This document shows positions 44,595-53,797 of a DNA stretch of 64,000 nt, piece by piece. The notes under the pieces are model-generated. The model had not been told where the DNA came from and ran no database searches. It saw only the letters and a list, made by a program, of their open reading frames with translations. Position 1 is the stretch's first letter, and each line of letters opens with the position of its first letter. A program made the position numbers and the translations under genes. This stretch comes from Anthropogastromicrobium aceti (GTDB lineage: Bacteria; Bacillota; Clostridia; Lachnospirales; Lachnospiraceae). The stretch is from the NCBI RefSeq assembly GCF_025567095.1, contig NZ_JAOQJH010000015.1; one strand, written 5' to 3'.

Positions 44595-46283
44595 ATGAAG
44601 AAAAAGAATTTGTCCCTCATGTGTGCAGCAATGCTTGCAGCAACGGCAATTCCGGCAAATTTTGCAATGGCAGATGAGACAAAAGATGCAGAAAATTTAA
44701 CAGAGTGGGCTATGGATGAGCCAGTTACGCTGACTGTCCTGAAAAACCAGAATCCGGCAACTGTAAATTATGCAGATGGTGAAGATCAGTATAATAACGT
44801 GTATTATAATGCATATCGCGATAATCTTGGAATTACACTTGATTTTCAGATTTGTGCAAGTGGAGATGAGTATAGCCAGAAGGTAACGCTTGCTATTGCA
44901 TCAGATGATCTTCCAGATCTTTTATATTTGCCAGTAGCTGAATATTCGCAGTTAGCAGAAGCTGGAAAACTGGCACCGCTTGACGATGTGCTAGAGCAGT
45001 ATGGATCAGAGCTGACAAAGAAAAATCTGAATTCAGACGGTGGAAAAATTTTGGAAGCAGCAAAGAGAAATGATGTTTTATATGGTATCCCTAGCGGTAA
45101 TGCAGAGCGTATTCCAAGTCAGTTCCTTTGGATTCGCAAAGATTGGTTGGATAAGTTAGGCTTAGATGTTCCTAAGACACTTGATGATGTTGTTGAGGTT
45201 GCCCGCGCATTTAAGAATGATGATCCAGATGGCAATGGTGTTGATGATACATGGGGACTTGGTGTTTGTAATGAGATGTCTGATTATGCTGGATATGGAA
45301 CAATAGAAGGTGTTGTCAATGCATTTGGAGGATCTATTCTTCAATATATGTGGATGCCAAATGATGACGGAACAGTATCCTATGAGCCAACATCACAGGA
45401 AACTAGAAATGCTCTTGAGAAGTTGGCAGCTATGTATTCCGAAGGTTTGATTAACGAAGAATTTGGTGTATCAGACACTGATGCAATTAGTGAGGCAGTT
45501 GCAGCAGGAACATGTGGACTGTTCTATGGAACAGATGGTATATCATGGGGAGCTGGCCGCGATGCGATTGCAAATAATAATGATTGTGGATGGATGGTTA
45601 TCAATGCACCTTCAGTAGAAGGTGGAGATGCAACAGCATATTCCTATACAAATTTCGATTATGTTTATGCAGTAAATGCAAACTGTGAGCATCCAGAAGC
45701 ATTGATTAAATTGATTAACTTTAACAATGACCGTATCAATAGTCCAGATGCAACACTTGACAGTCTGGAAGTATGGGGAGTAAATTCAAAAACTGGTATT
45801 AATCAGTGTGATTATACATATGCACTTCTTGATCCATATTTGAATAAGGCAATTGGATATAACACAACGATTGGACAGGTATTTGCAGGAGAATTAAAGC
45901 CAGAAGAGCTTATGCCAGAGGCATATCGTTACTATGTTGGTATTAAGCGTTACGTAGATGAAGGATATGACAAGACTGGAAGTGCAAATCCAGATGATTT
46001 GACGGCATTCCAGTATGCAATGTGTTGGGGACCGAAGTTTGGTTCATGGACACGTTATTCTGAGCTGCGTGATGCTGGAATGAAGATGAGTGTTTATACA
46101 GGTGCACCGACAAAGACAATGATGAAGCGTTGGTCTACACTTCTTGCATTACAGGATGAAACATTTGTAAAAATTATATCTGGAAGTCTTGGCATTGAAG
46201 CGTTTGATGATTTTGTAACTCAGTGGAACGAGCAGGGTGGATCTACTATTCAGGAAGAAATTGCTGAAATGTATATGAAGTAA
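44595..46283 (+). CDS. Extracellular sugar-binding protein of importer 2, without lipobox
   Basis: A 562-residue family 1 binding protein. The signal peptide KKKNLSLMCAAMLAATAIPA ends at NFAMA-DETK; the only early Cys lies inside the hydrophobic core and is not in a lipobox. So this protein, like its counterpart at 31445, appears not to be lipid-anchored. The mature part contains RIPSQFLWIRKDWLDKLGLD and NDDPDGNGVDDTWGLGV, typical of the LplA/YtcQ group (the second is a calcium-binding-like DxDxNG loop). A 13-bp stem-loop follows the gene. Confidence 0.88.
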   Translation: MKKKNLSLMCAAMLAATAIPANFAMADETKDAENLTEWAMDEPVTLTVLKNQNPATVNYADGEDQYNNVYYNAYRDNLGITLDFQICASGDEYSQKVTLAIASDDLPDLLYLPVAEYSQLAEAGKLAPLDDVLEQYGSELTKKNLNSDGGKILEAAKRNDVLYGIPSGNAERIPSQFLWIRKDWLDKLGLDVPKTLDDVVEVARAFKNDDPDGNGVDDTWGLGVCNEMSDYAGYGTIEGVVNAFGGSILQYMWMPNDDGTVSYEPTSQETRNALEKLAAMYSEGLINEEFGVSDTDAISEAVAAGTCGLFYGTDGISWGAGRDAIANNNDCGWMVINAPSVEGGDATAYSYTNFDYVYAVNANCEHPEALIKLINFNNDRINSPDATLDSLEVWGVNSKTGINQCDYTYALLDPYLNKAIGYNTTIGQVFAGELKPEELMPEAYRYYVGIKRYVDEGYDKTGSANPDDLTAFQYAMCWGPKFGSWTRYSELRDAGMKMSVYTGAPTKTMMKRWSTLLALQDETFVKIISGSLGIEAFDDFVTQWNEQGGSTIQEEIAEMYMK

Positions 46284-46346
46284 AAATTATTCAGATTAAT
46301 ATAAAGTAAAATTGAATTGTAGGTCTGAATAGCTATTAAAATTTAA

Positions 46347-46379
46347 AAGTGGGCAGGAAGACGTTTTTCCTGCCCACTT
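46347..46379 (+). other. Stem-loop after binding protein 2
   Basis: AAGTGGGCAGGAA and TTCCTGCCCACTT form a perfect 13-bp stem with a 7-base loop, without a T-run. Its core GGGCAGG/CCTGCCC is the same as in the stem after binding protein 1. It lies between the binding-protein gene and the enzyme gene that starts 26 bases further on, and probably sets their relative expression. Confidence 0.65.
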
Positions 46380-46405
46380 GCAGATTACAGAAAGGGATTG
46401 TTTAT

Positions 46406-47842
46406 ATGCAGTTATTTTATACACCGGATCATGCGCGTGTGGGCGATGTGATTCCATATTATGAGAATGGAGAATTTAAGCTATTTTATTTAAAAAACTG
46501 GAATCCTTATTTTGGAAGTGATAAAACGTATGGATGGCATCTTTTGACGACAAAGGATCTGATTCATTATGAATCGGAGACGGCAATTGGGATTCTTGGA
46601 GGAACTGGCTGTATAATTAAGGTAGAGGGTTTGTATCATCTGTATTATTGTGTATTTGAGGATCAGCCACAGCGTCAATATGTGTGCCATGCTACAAGTA
46701 CAGATTTGACAAACTGGACAAAATATCCAGATGAGACATTTGGACCAGATGAATCAATCTATTTGCTGACAGACTGGCGTGATCCGCACGTGATTTGGAA
46801 TGAGGAAGAAAAATGCTGGTGGATGATTCTTTGTGCGCAGAATCAGGGAAATACAAAACGTCGTGGATGTGTAGGACTTTGTAAGTCTGCTGATCTTCAT
46901 CATTGGACATGCTGTGAACCTCTATATGCACCGCAGTCAAGCATGTCTGCTTACGAGTGCCCAGATCTTTTTTATATGAATGGGTGGTGGTATCTTGTAT
47001 TTTCACAGTTTACAGACCGTTTCCAAACACTTTACCGCATGAGTCGTTCATGCAATGGTCCATGGATTTGTCCCAAGACGGACTCCTTTGACGGACGTGC
47101 TTTTTATGCAGCAAAGACATGCAGTGACGGAGAGCATCGTTATATTTTTGGATGGAATCCAACAAGAACACAAAATACGTGGAATTTTGATCCAGATCCG
47201 ACACATGAGGGGTATGATTATAAAACGTATGATTGGGGCGGAAGTTTGGTTCCACATGAAATTTATGCAAGAGAAGATGGAACATTGGCAGTTCGGTCAA
47301 ATCCAGCACTGAAAAAGGCTCTTACTGTTTCTAATGAAATAAAGTGGATTCCTTTGAATGGAGATTGGAAAGTGGATCAGACATCAGTAAACGTAGATTC
47401 TCCAATTGCATATGCATCCATAATTAGTGAGAATGATGTGCCGCATCAGGGATGTTTGTCGCTTGATTTTACGTTTACACCTGGAACCGAGCGATTTGCA
47501 GTGGTACTTCAGGCAGATCAGGAATTTGCCAGAGGCTATTATTTTTATCTGGATCCTAAGCGTCAAAGAATCGAATACAAAAGTGCTATTCGTATGCATG
47601 AGCAGGGAGGATGGACATTCCAGTATGATGTGGAGCTAGAACGTCCTGTTGAATTAATTCCAAATCAGACATATTCGATGGAAATTTTTGTGGATGAATC
47701 TGTGATGGAAGTATATGTAAACGATGAAGTGGCAATGAGTGTTCGTGCCTATGATCTTCATGACAGAAAATTTGGTCTTGCTGTGTCAGACGGAGCAGTT
47801 AAATTTGAAAATGTAAAATTAACAACATTAGGAGAGTTATGA
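46406..47842 (+). CDS. GH32-like beta-fructosidase, divergent subgroup, copy 1
   Basis: A 478-residue five-bladed propeller plus sandwich protein. It has WRDPHVIW and YECPDLFYM, the second and third GH32 catalytic blocks. The first block is not WMNDPNG: the protein begins MQLFYTPDHARVGDVIPYYE NGEFKLFYLKN, where the Asp of GDV is the probable nucleophile equivalent. Such proteins are found in Firmicutes next to sugar importers. No signal peptide, so it works on imported oligosaccharides. ATG 46406 has AAAGGGA upstream; the longer frame starts inside the preceding stem-loop. Confidence 0.78.
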   Translation: MQLFYTPDHARVGDVIPYYENGEFKLFYLKNWNPYFGSDKTYGWHLLTTKDLIHYESETAIGILGGTGCIIKVEGLYHLYYCVFEDQPQRQYVCHATSTDLTNWTKYPDETFGPDESIYLLTDWRDPHVIWNEEEKCWWMILCAQNQGNTKRRGCVGLCKSADLHHWTCCEPLYAPQSSMSAYECPDLFYMNGWWYLVFSQFTDRFQTLYRMSRSCNGPWICPKTDSFDGRAFYAAKTCSDGEHRYIFGWNPTRTQNTWNFDPDPTHEGYDYKTYDWGGSLVPHEIYAREDGTLAVRSNPALKKALTVSNEIKWIPLNGDWKVDQTSVNVDSPIAYASIISENDVPHQGCLSLDFTFTPGTERFAVVLQADQEFARGYYFYLDPKRQRIEYKSAIRMHEQGGWTFQYDVELERPVELIPNQTYSMEIFVDESVMEVYVNDEVAMSVRAYDLHDRKFGLAVSDGAVKFENVKLTTLGEL

Positions 47843-47843
47843 T

Positions 47844-49268
47844 ATGAGCTTATATTTTCGTCCGGAAAAGGGAGTATTGGGAGATGTGATCCCATTTTAT
47901 GATAATGGTGTATTCAAACCATTTTATCTGCGCAACTATCGAGGAAACCGAGATGCTAATCATCAGGACAGTTGGGTTATGTTAAGCACAACAGATCATG
48001 TTCATTTTACAGAGCACGATACGAAAATTGTTGGAGGAACGGGGTCTGTCATAAAGGTAGATGGAATATATCATATGTTTTTCTGTACATTTCAGGTAAT
48101 GCCAGAAAAAAATTATATCAATCATGCAGTTAGTACTAATTTGGATACGTGGACAGAAATTCCAGAAGATCGTTTTGCATCCGACAATCAGATTTATGCT
48201 CCTGTGCATTGGAGAGATCCATTTGTTTTTTGGTGTGAAGAAGAAAACTGCTGGTGGATGATTTTTGCAGCGCAGAAACAGGGAATGACGACAAGAAGAG
48301 GCTGTGTTGGCCTTTGCAAATCAGACGATCTGCATCACTGGAGCTATTGTGATCCGATATATGCTCCTATGAATGCCCAGTGTGCATTTGAATGCCCAGA
48401 TCTATTCAAGATGGGAGACTGGTATTATCTTGTATTTTCTTCCTATGCAGACCGTTATCAGACCTTATATAGGAAAAGTCGTAGTTTAAACGGACCATGG
48501 GAAACACCTGAGATAGATACCTTTGATACCCGCGCTTTTTATGCAGCAAAAACAGGTACAGATGGCGTTCACCGTTATGTGTATGGATGGAATCCAACAC
48601 GCGAAAATAATGAGCATCATTTTGACCCACTTGGATATGATGGAAAGGATTGCAATACTTGGGACTGGGGTGGCAATCTAATCGTTCATGAATTATGGCA
48701 GGATGAAGACGGAGATTTGTTTGTTAAGCCAGTTCCTTCTGTTTTGGAAGCAGTTTCAGAAGAAGAAATCATTTCTATGAAGCCGCTGACGGGAGAGTGG
48801 AAATTAGCAGAAAATAGTGCCAGTGTAAATACACCATATGGATATAGTGCATTGTTGCTAAATCCATTAAATGAGACAAGTCGTCTTTCCTTTGATATTG
48901 AAACAACGGGGGAAGCTGCAAGTGTTGGTGTTGCTATTCATGTGGACGAATCTTTTGCGGTAGGTTACTATATTAATATTGACTTTGCTCGCAGTCGTAT
49001 GGAATTTAAGTCAGGTGTGCGTATGACAGAGCGAGGCGGTCAGATGTTCCCATATGAGGTGGAATTGGAACGGCCGCTTTCATCAAAGACTGGTGAATGC
49101 TTCCATGTAGATGTGATTGTATCTGGTACCATATTAGAAGTCTATGTTGATAATAGGATTGCACTTGGAACGCGTATGTTTGACATTAAAGGTGGTAATT
49201 TTGGCTTGTATGCATCAGATGCAGAAGCTAATTTTATGAACATTCAGATATTTAAGAAAAAAATATAA
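47844..49268 (+). CDS. GH32-like beta-fructosidase, divergent subgroup, copy 2
   Basis: A 474-residue paralogue of the preceding gene, starting 1 base after its stop. The blocks are GVLGDVIPFYDNGVFKPFYL (probable nucleophile Asp in GDV), HWRDPFVFW and FECPDLFKM, followed by ERPLSSKTGECFHVDVIVSG in the sandwich. By eye about half the residues agree with copy 1. Having two diverged copies in tandem suggests split substrate ranges, for example different linkages of fructose disaccharides or anhydrides. Confidence 0.78.
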   Translation: MSLYFRPEKGVLGDVIPFYDNGVFKPFYLRNYRGNRDANHQDSWVMLSTTDHVHFTEHDTKIVGGTGSVIKVDGIYHMFFCTFQVMPEKNYINHAVSTNLDTWTEIPEDRFASDNQIYAPVHWRDPFVFWCEEENCWWMIFAAQKQGMTTRRGCVGLCKSDDLHHWSYCDPIYAPMNAQCAFECPDLFKMGDWYYLVFSSYADRYQTLYRKSRSLNGPWETPEIDTFDTRAFYAAKTGTDGVHRYVYGWNPTRENNEHHFDPLGYDGKDCNTWDWGGNLIVHELWQDEDGDLFVKPVPSVLEAVSEEEIISMKPLTGEWKLAENSASVNTPYGYSALLLNPLNETSRLSFDIETTGEAASVGVAIHVDESFAVGYYINIDFARSRMEFKSGVRMTERGGQMFPYEVELERPLSSKTGECFHVDVIVSGTILEVYVDNRIALGTRMFDIKGGNFGLYASDAEANFMNIQIFKKKI

Positions 49269-49306
49269 AATTGTTTAAGATCCAGATGCGTTATTTCCTC
49301 ATTTTA

Positions 49307-49315
49307 TGCTATAAT
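49307..49315 (+). promoter_or_regulatory. Extended -10 promoter of the two-component system
   Basis: TGCTATAAT is an extended -10 element 47 bases before the kinase start. No good -35 box is present, which is normal for extended -10 promoters. Confidence 0.5.
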
Positions 49316-49361
49316 AGTGATACACAGTCATTTGAAGATATGAAACTGGAGGAAAAAACGG

Positions 49362-50993
49362 ATGTTTGGACGTAAGAAAAATAATTTCTATCGTTATATG
49401 TTTCAGAAAAGCTTTATGCCGCTTTTTGCAATGCTTGTAGTAATTATTATGGCATTTTTGATCTTTTTTCGTATCACAGTTGTGCGCGAGAAGCAAAAAG
49501 ATCGCGAAAATGATCAGATAAGGCTTGAGACCTGTGTATCGTCTACAGAACTTCATATGAAGGAAATTGAAAAGTGGGGAAAGCAGTTACTAAACGGAGT
49601 AGATCTCCAGAAATTTGTTTATATGTATGATGATCTGGACCGCTATTCCCGCTTTTCGCTTCAAAATGAAATTTACGAGTCTGTCTATGATTTGTATTAT
49701 AAAAATGAGCAGGTTGACAGTGTAGTGTTGTATATTCCGACAATGGGAAAAGTGATTACGGATCTTCATTGTCAGACATCAGTAAAGCCATGGATGGAGG
49801 AAATGGCAGAGGGGAAAGATCGTACCTGCTTGTTAGAAAACAATAAGGCGGCTACTTGTATTCATTGGGATGGTGATGGCGCAAGAGCAGTGCTTATTAT
49901 CACTTGGAAAGATGCAGGTATTATGGAACAGATAGAAGCCATGTTTTTGGCGGGTGGAGATTCCATTGATTTTGTTTGGAAACCAGAAAAAGAACCAGAT
50001 GAACAGATGATTTGTGCAGATTCCATATATTATCCGTTTCGTATGATCTACAAAGAGAGTAACGATGCAGAAATGAATCATTTTTTTGCTGTTATTGGAT
50101 TAAGCAGTATATTGTTTATGTGTCTTTGCTTGATGATTGCAGTTATTAGTATTCAAACATGGAATCGTCAAATCTATAGACCACTGTATCAGCTGTTGAT
50201 TGAGGCCTTTGATCATATGGAAAAAAATGATTTCAGCTATAGAATTGAGGTGCAGAATGAAAATGATTTTTTTCATTCCGTTTATGAAAAGTACAATCAC
50301 ATGGCAGAAACGATGCAACAATATATCGAGACGAATTTGCAGCAAAAGGTTCTTGTAAGTCAATCAAACTTGAAACAGCTTCAGTCGCAGATCAGTCCGC
50401 ATTTTATGTATAACAGCTACTATGTTCTGTATCGGATGATTCGAAGAGGAGATCAAGAAAATAGTCTTCATCTTGCAGAATATCTGGGAAGTTTTTATCA
50501 TTATATTACAAGAAATGCAGATGATGAAAAGCATCTGTCAGAAGAGATAGAACATGCAGAAAATTATGCCAGAATCCAGAAATACCGTTTTCGCGATAAT
50601 TTACATGTAGAAATTGCCAAGCCAGATGAATGTATTGCTGATGTGTATGTGCCGCGGTTGATTCTTCAGCCAATCTTAGAAAATGCATTTAAATATGCAT
50701 ATGAAAGTGGAAATGGAGATCCAATGAGATTGGAACTTGGCTATGAGATTCGAAGTGATCGAGATTTTGATATTATAATAGAAAATAGTGGAGAAATTTC
50801 GGATGAGACTCTACAAAGCCTTAATGAGAAACTACAGAGTACAGATATGCAAATGGAAACAACGGCAATTATTAATATTAACAGAAGACTGAAATTGTAT
50901 TTTGGAGATAAAAGTGGATTGTTGGTTGGGCGTTCGGAACTTGGAGGATTAAAGGTAATTGTACATGTATTTATGGGGGAGGAAACATCATGA
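49362..50993 (+). CDS. Sensor histidine kinase, YesM/LytS type
   Basis: A 543-residue kinase. It has an N-terminal membrane helix (MPLFAMLVVIIMAFLIFF), an extracellular sensor of about 200 residues and a second helix (VIGLSSILFMCLCLMIAVIS), followed by HAMP-like linker, the His_kinase domain QLQSQISPHFMYNSYYVLYR with His347, and HATPase motifs LILQPILENAFKYAYE. The usual NPHFLYN reads SPHFMYN. Such kinases respond to extracellular carbohydrate or to loaded binding protein. It overlaps the regulator gene by 4 bases. Confidence 0.9.
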   Translation: MFGRKKNNFYRYMFQKSFMPLFAMLVVIIMAFLIFFRITVVREKQKDRENDQIRLETCVSSTELHMKEIEKWGKQLLNGVDLQKFVYMYDDLDRYSRFSLQNEIYESVYDLYYKNEQVDSVVLYIPTMGKVITDLHCQTSVKPWMEEMAEGKDRTCLLENNKAATCIHWDGDGARAVLIITWKDAGIMEQIEAMFLAGGDSIDFVWKPEKEPDEQMICADSIYYPFRMIYKESNDAEMNHFFAVIGLSSILFMCLCLMIAVISIQTWNRQIYRPLYQLLIEAFDHMEKNDFSYRIEVQNENDFFHSVYEKYNHMAETMQQYIETNLQQKVLVSQSNLKQLQSQISPHFMYNSYYVLYRMIRRGDQENSLHLAEYLGSFYHYITRNADDEKHLSEEIEHAENYARIQKYRFRDNLHVEIAKPDECIADVYVPRLILQPILENAFKYAYESGNGDPMRLELGYEIRSDRDFDIIIENSGEISDETLQSLNEKLQSTDMQMETTAIININRRLKLYFGDKSGLLVGRSELGGLKVIVHVFMGEETS

Positions 50994-52585
50994 GCATTCA
51001 GGCAGGAAGAACGATTAAAATAATAGTTGTAGATGATGAGCCAATTAGTGCGGATGATATGTCAGATGTAATTCGGGATGAATTTGGAAAAAGCATGAAT
51101 GTAGATGTTCGTACGGCGTACAATGCTAAAAGCGTCATAAAGATGGTCGAAGAATCGCCTTGTGATATTTTGCTTTCAGATATACAAATACCTGGTATGA
51201 CAGGGCTGCAAATGGTAAGCATACTGAGAGAACAGTTTCCAGATATGCGAGTTCTGTTTCTGACCGGTTATGATGATTTTTCTTTTGCATACGAGGCCTT
51301 TCGGCAACATGCAGTTCAATATATTTTAAAAACAGAAGGTGATGAAGTAGTTCTGGCAGCTTTGAAGAAGGAAATAGATCGTTTGCGCGAAAATGAGAAA
51401 ATTATGGAGCGCATTAATGATGCAGAAGAACGCTATACACAGATGTTGCCTGCATATAGAAGACAGTTGATTATGCAGCTGATGTTGAATCAAAAAGGGG
51501 AGTTAGATGAACTGGAAGAGCGAATGCTTGCAGGAGAATTGTATCTGGTGGTTGGGCTGCTTCAGGGAGATCATAACCACCATGTAAAAACAAAAATGAT
51601 TACAGCAGGAGCAGTTTCCCAAATTGTTGCGGGATCATTTGGAAAAGAGCTTGCGTGGAGTGAATATTATTTATTCGATGATGTTTTGATTTGGGTATTT
51701 GATTTTGATACAAAGCAGTCTGTTTCCAAGACATTGTTCCATCTGATGAGAAAGGCCAGACAGCAGTTGGAGGAGCAGTTAAAGGTGACTATGTTTTTTA
51801 TCGTCTCAGAAGAAGCAGTAAATGGATTGGATTTAAATGAGAAGTATGTTCAAATCAGAACTATGCTTACAAATGAGATTCTTCGCGGTTCTACAGGTGT
51901 TGCTATCCGTCATCAGGCTGATGTAGAGGGTAAAGAGGTAGAAAATGCAAAAAAAGTTTCTGAAATGAGAAGAAATCTGGAAAATATTCAACTTTTGGTG
52001 CGAAAGGGATCTATTGCAGAAGCAAAAAATGACATTAATGAAGTGATTGCCTATTTAACAACACATTCTCAGACAGAAAATTTGTTGGCAGTTGAGGCAG
52101 CGCAATCTTTGAATGCAGCAATTTTATCATATGTGAATCGAAATGGTATGATTTCTCTAATTGTAGAGGCAGAACATTCAGGTGCGATGGGCACAGTGGC
52201 TTATTTCAAAAAACTACAGGAACTTTTAGTGAATGAAGCTGAAAAAAGGATTGACAATACCGTGAAATCTGTGGCAAAATTGGTAGTGAAGTATATTAAT
52301 AGTCATATCAGTGAAAATGTAAGTACATCAGTATTATCAGATGTAACTGGATATAGTTCAGGCTATCTTTCTAGGATTTTTCGCCAGGAAATTGGTATGA
52401 GTATTCATGATTATGTAGCTCAGACAAGAATGAATCTGGCTAAGGAAATGCTTGTGAATACTAATTTAAAAATCTACGAGGTCGCTGAAAATTGTGGATA
52501 CGAAAATACGACTTATTTTATTAAGATTTTCCGCATCAGCACAGGGATCACGCCTCAGGATTATAGACTAAAGGGAAAGCATTGA
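50990..52585 (+). CDS. AraC-type response regulator, YesN type
   Basis: A 531-residue regulator. The receiver domain has the phospho-acceptor Asp64 in ILLSDIQIPGMTGLQMV with conserved acidic pair VVDDEP. A long middle region of unknown function follows, and the C-terminal AraC DNA-binding domain contains SGYLSRIFRQEIGMSIHDYV and LKIYEVAENCGYENTTYFIK. With the upstream kinase it probably activates the importers and hydrolases of this locus; its binding sites are not obvious. Confidence 0.92.
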   Translation: MSIQAGRTIKIIVVDDEPISADDMSDVIRDEFGKSMNVDVRTAYNAKSVIKMVEESPCDILLSDIQIPGMTGLQMVSILREQFPDMRVLFLTGYDDFSFAYEAFRQHAVQYILKTEGDEVVLAALKKEIDRLRENEKIMERINDAEERYTQMLPAYRRQLIMQLMLNQKGELDELEERMLAGELYLVVGLLQGDHNHHVKTKMITAGAVSQIVAGSFGKELAWSEYYLFDDVLIWVFDFDTKQSVSKTLFHLMRKARQQLEEQLKVTMFFIVSEEAVNGLDLNEKYVQIRTMLTNEILRGSTGVAIRHQADVEGKEVENAKKVSEMRRNLENIQLLVRKGSIAEAKNDINEVIAYLTTHSQTENLLAVEAAQSLNAAILSYVNRNGMISLIVEAEHSGAMGTVAYFKKLQELLVNEAEKRIDNTVKSVAKLVVKYINSHISENVSTSVLSDVTGYSSGYLSRIFRQEIGMSIHDYVAQTRMNLAKEMLVNTNLKIYEVAENCGYENTTYFIKIFRISTGITPQDYRLKGKH

Positions 52586-52632
52586 GTGACTGAATATGTA
52601 AATGAATTTTTTGTGCAAAGAAAGGAGACATT

Positions 52633-53658
52633 ATGAAACTATACAGAATTAAGAATCGCCAAAGCTTTGGCTTTTCAGCTGAAAATCCGACTGGACAAAA
52701 AAATGGTGGTACAAAGGGTAAGGATTGTGAGAAATTAAGACCGTGTATTCAGATTGCTCCGGGAGAGACTGTTACGCTGTGTGATACAGATGGCCCTGGC
52801 ATGATTACACACATTTGGTTTACCGGATATGTTGGACATAGCTTTGTTATGCGTATTTATTGGGAAAATGAGGAATTTCCGTCTGTTGAAGCGCCTATCT
52901 CTGCATTTTTTGGCTGCGCATATGACGAAAATTTCAAGGATCGCGACGGCAACTACATTGTTTTAAATTCAGCGAAAATCCTCACAGCACCAGGACGTGG
53001 CTTTAACAGCTACTGGGAGATGCCATTTGAAAAGCACTGCCGCATCACTATGGAAAACCGCAGCAAGAAGGAAGAAACGCTGTACTATATGATCTCAGGC
53101 TGGTACGGCGAGATTCCGCAGGATGCAGGCTATTTCCATGCTGCATATCGTCAGGAGCATCCAGTTACGAAGGGACGCGCATATACAATTATTGATGGAA
53201 TTGAAGGCAGAGGCTGCTTTGCAGGTTTGACACTCGCAACAGGTATGAATGGAAATAACACCTGTTGGGTAGAGGGCGAAGCAAAGATGTATATTGACGA
53301 TGACCAGTATCCAAGCATGAATTATACTGGAACAGAGGATTATTTCTGCGGCTCATACGGCTTTGGAAATGATATCATTTTGAATCGTTACCAGACATTT
53401 AGCGGAATGTATACAGGACTTTTTGCTATCATGGGTGACAATCGCGAATTTTATAACGGACAGCAGCGCTTCTTGCTGTATCGCTTCCATGAGAAGGATC
53501 CGGTGTATTTCTCTAAGAATTTCAAGATGACAATCGACAACCTTGGATGGACAGGACCACGTTACGATGATTACACATCTGTTGCATACTGGTATCTGGA
53601 AAAACCATCGAAGCTCGCAAAGGAACTGCCGAGTGACGAAGAGATGGTTATGAAGTAA
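52633..53658 (+). CDS. DUF2961 / GH172 glycoside hydrolase
   Basis: A 341-residue protein with the DUF2961 signature: DTDGPGMITHIWFT, GRGFNSYWEMPF, YYMISGWYG and the conserved MNYTGTEDYFCGSYGF, whose Glu235 is a likely catalytic residue. DUF2961 is now GH172, founded by an oral-bacterial difructose dianhydride I synthase/hydrolase, with other members acting on alpha-linked D-fructofuranosides and D-arabinofuranosides. In a locus full of beta-fructosidases, cleavage of alpha-fructofuranosyl bonds or opening of difructose anhydrides is the most economical role. No signal peptide. AGAAAGGAG precedes the start; a terminator follows. Confidence 0.82.
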   Translation: MKLYRIKNRQSFGFSAENPTGQKNGGTKGKDCEKLRPCIQIAPGETVTLCDTDGPGMITHIWFTGYVGHSFVMRIYWENEEFPSVEAPISAFFGCAYDENFKDRDGNYIVLNSAKILTAPGRGFNSYWEMPFEKHCRITMENRSKKEETLYYMISGWYGEIPQDAGYFHAAYRQEHPVTKGRAYTIIDGIEGRGCFAGLTLATGMNGNNTCWVEGEAKMYIDDDQYPSMNYTGTEDYFCGSYGFGNDIILNRYQTFSGMYTGLFAIMGDNREFYNGQQRFLLYRFHEKDPVYFSKNFKMTIDNLGWTGPRYDDYTSVAYWYLEKPSKLAKELPSDEEMVMK

Positions 53659-53671
53659 TGAATTGACATAT

Positions 53672-53698
53672 GCCCACGGTAAAAACCGTGGGCTTTTT
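53672..53698 (+). terminator. Intrinsic terminator of the fructan locus
   Basis: GCCCACGGT-AAAA-ACCGTGGGC followed by TTTTT. Confidence 0.93.
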
Positions 53699-53725
53699 GC
53701 TGTCAAAAAAACACTAAATTTTTTT

Positions 53726-53755
53726 GTATACTATATTGCAATATAGAATAGTATG
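53726..53755. promoter_or_regulatory. Palindromic PadR operator
   Basis: CTATATTGCAATATAG (53731-53746) is a perfect 16-base palindrome, flanked by outer ATACT/AGTAT arms. It lies 50 bases upstream of the PadR gene, the usual place for the autoregulatory site of this family. Confidence 0.65.
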
Positions 53756-53797
53756 TGATATGATGCAGCTAACAGGAAAAAAGAAGGAGGTGTGAGC

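Noticed and set aside
46349..46405. Upstream extension of the GH32-like gene to 46349
   Set aside because: It begins inside the stem-loop and has no ribosome site; ATG 46406 has AAAGGGA and starts the family homology.
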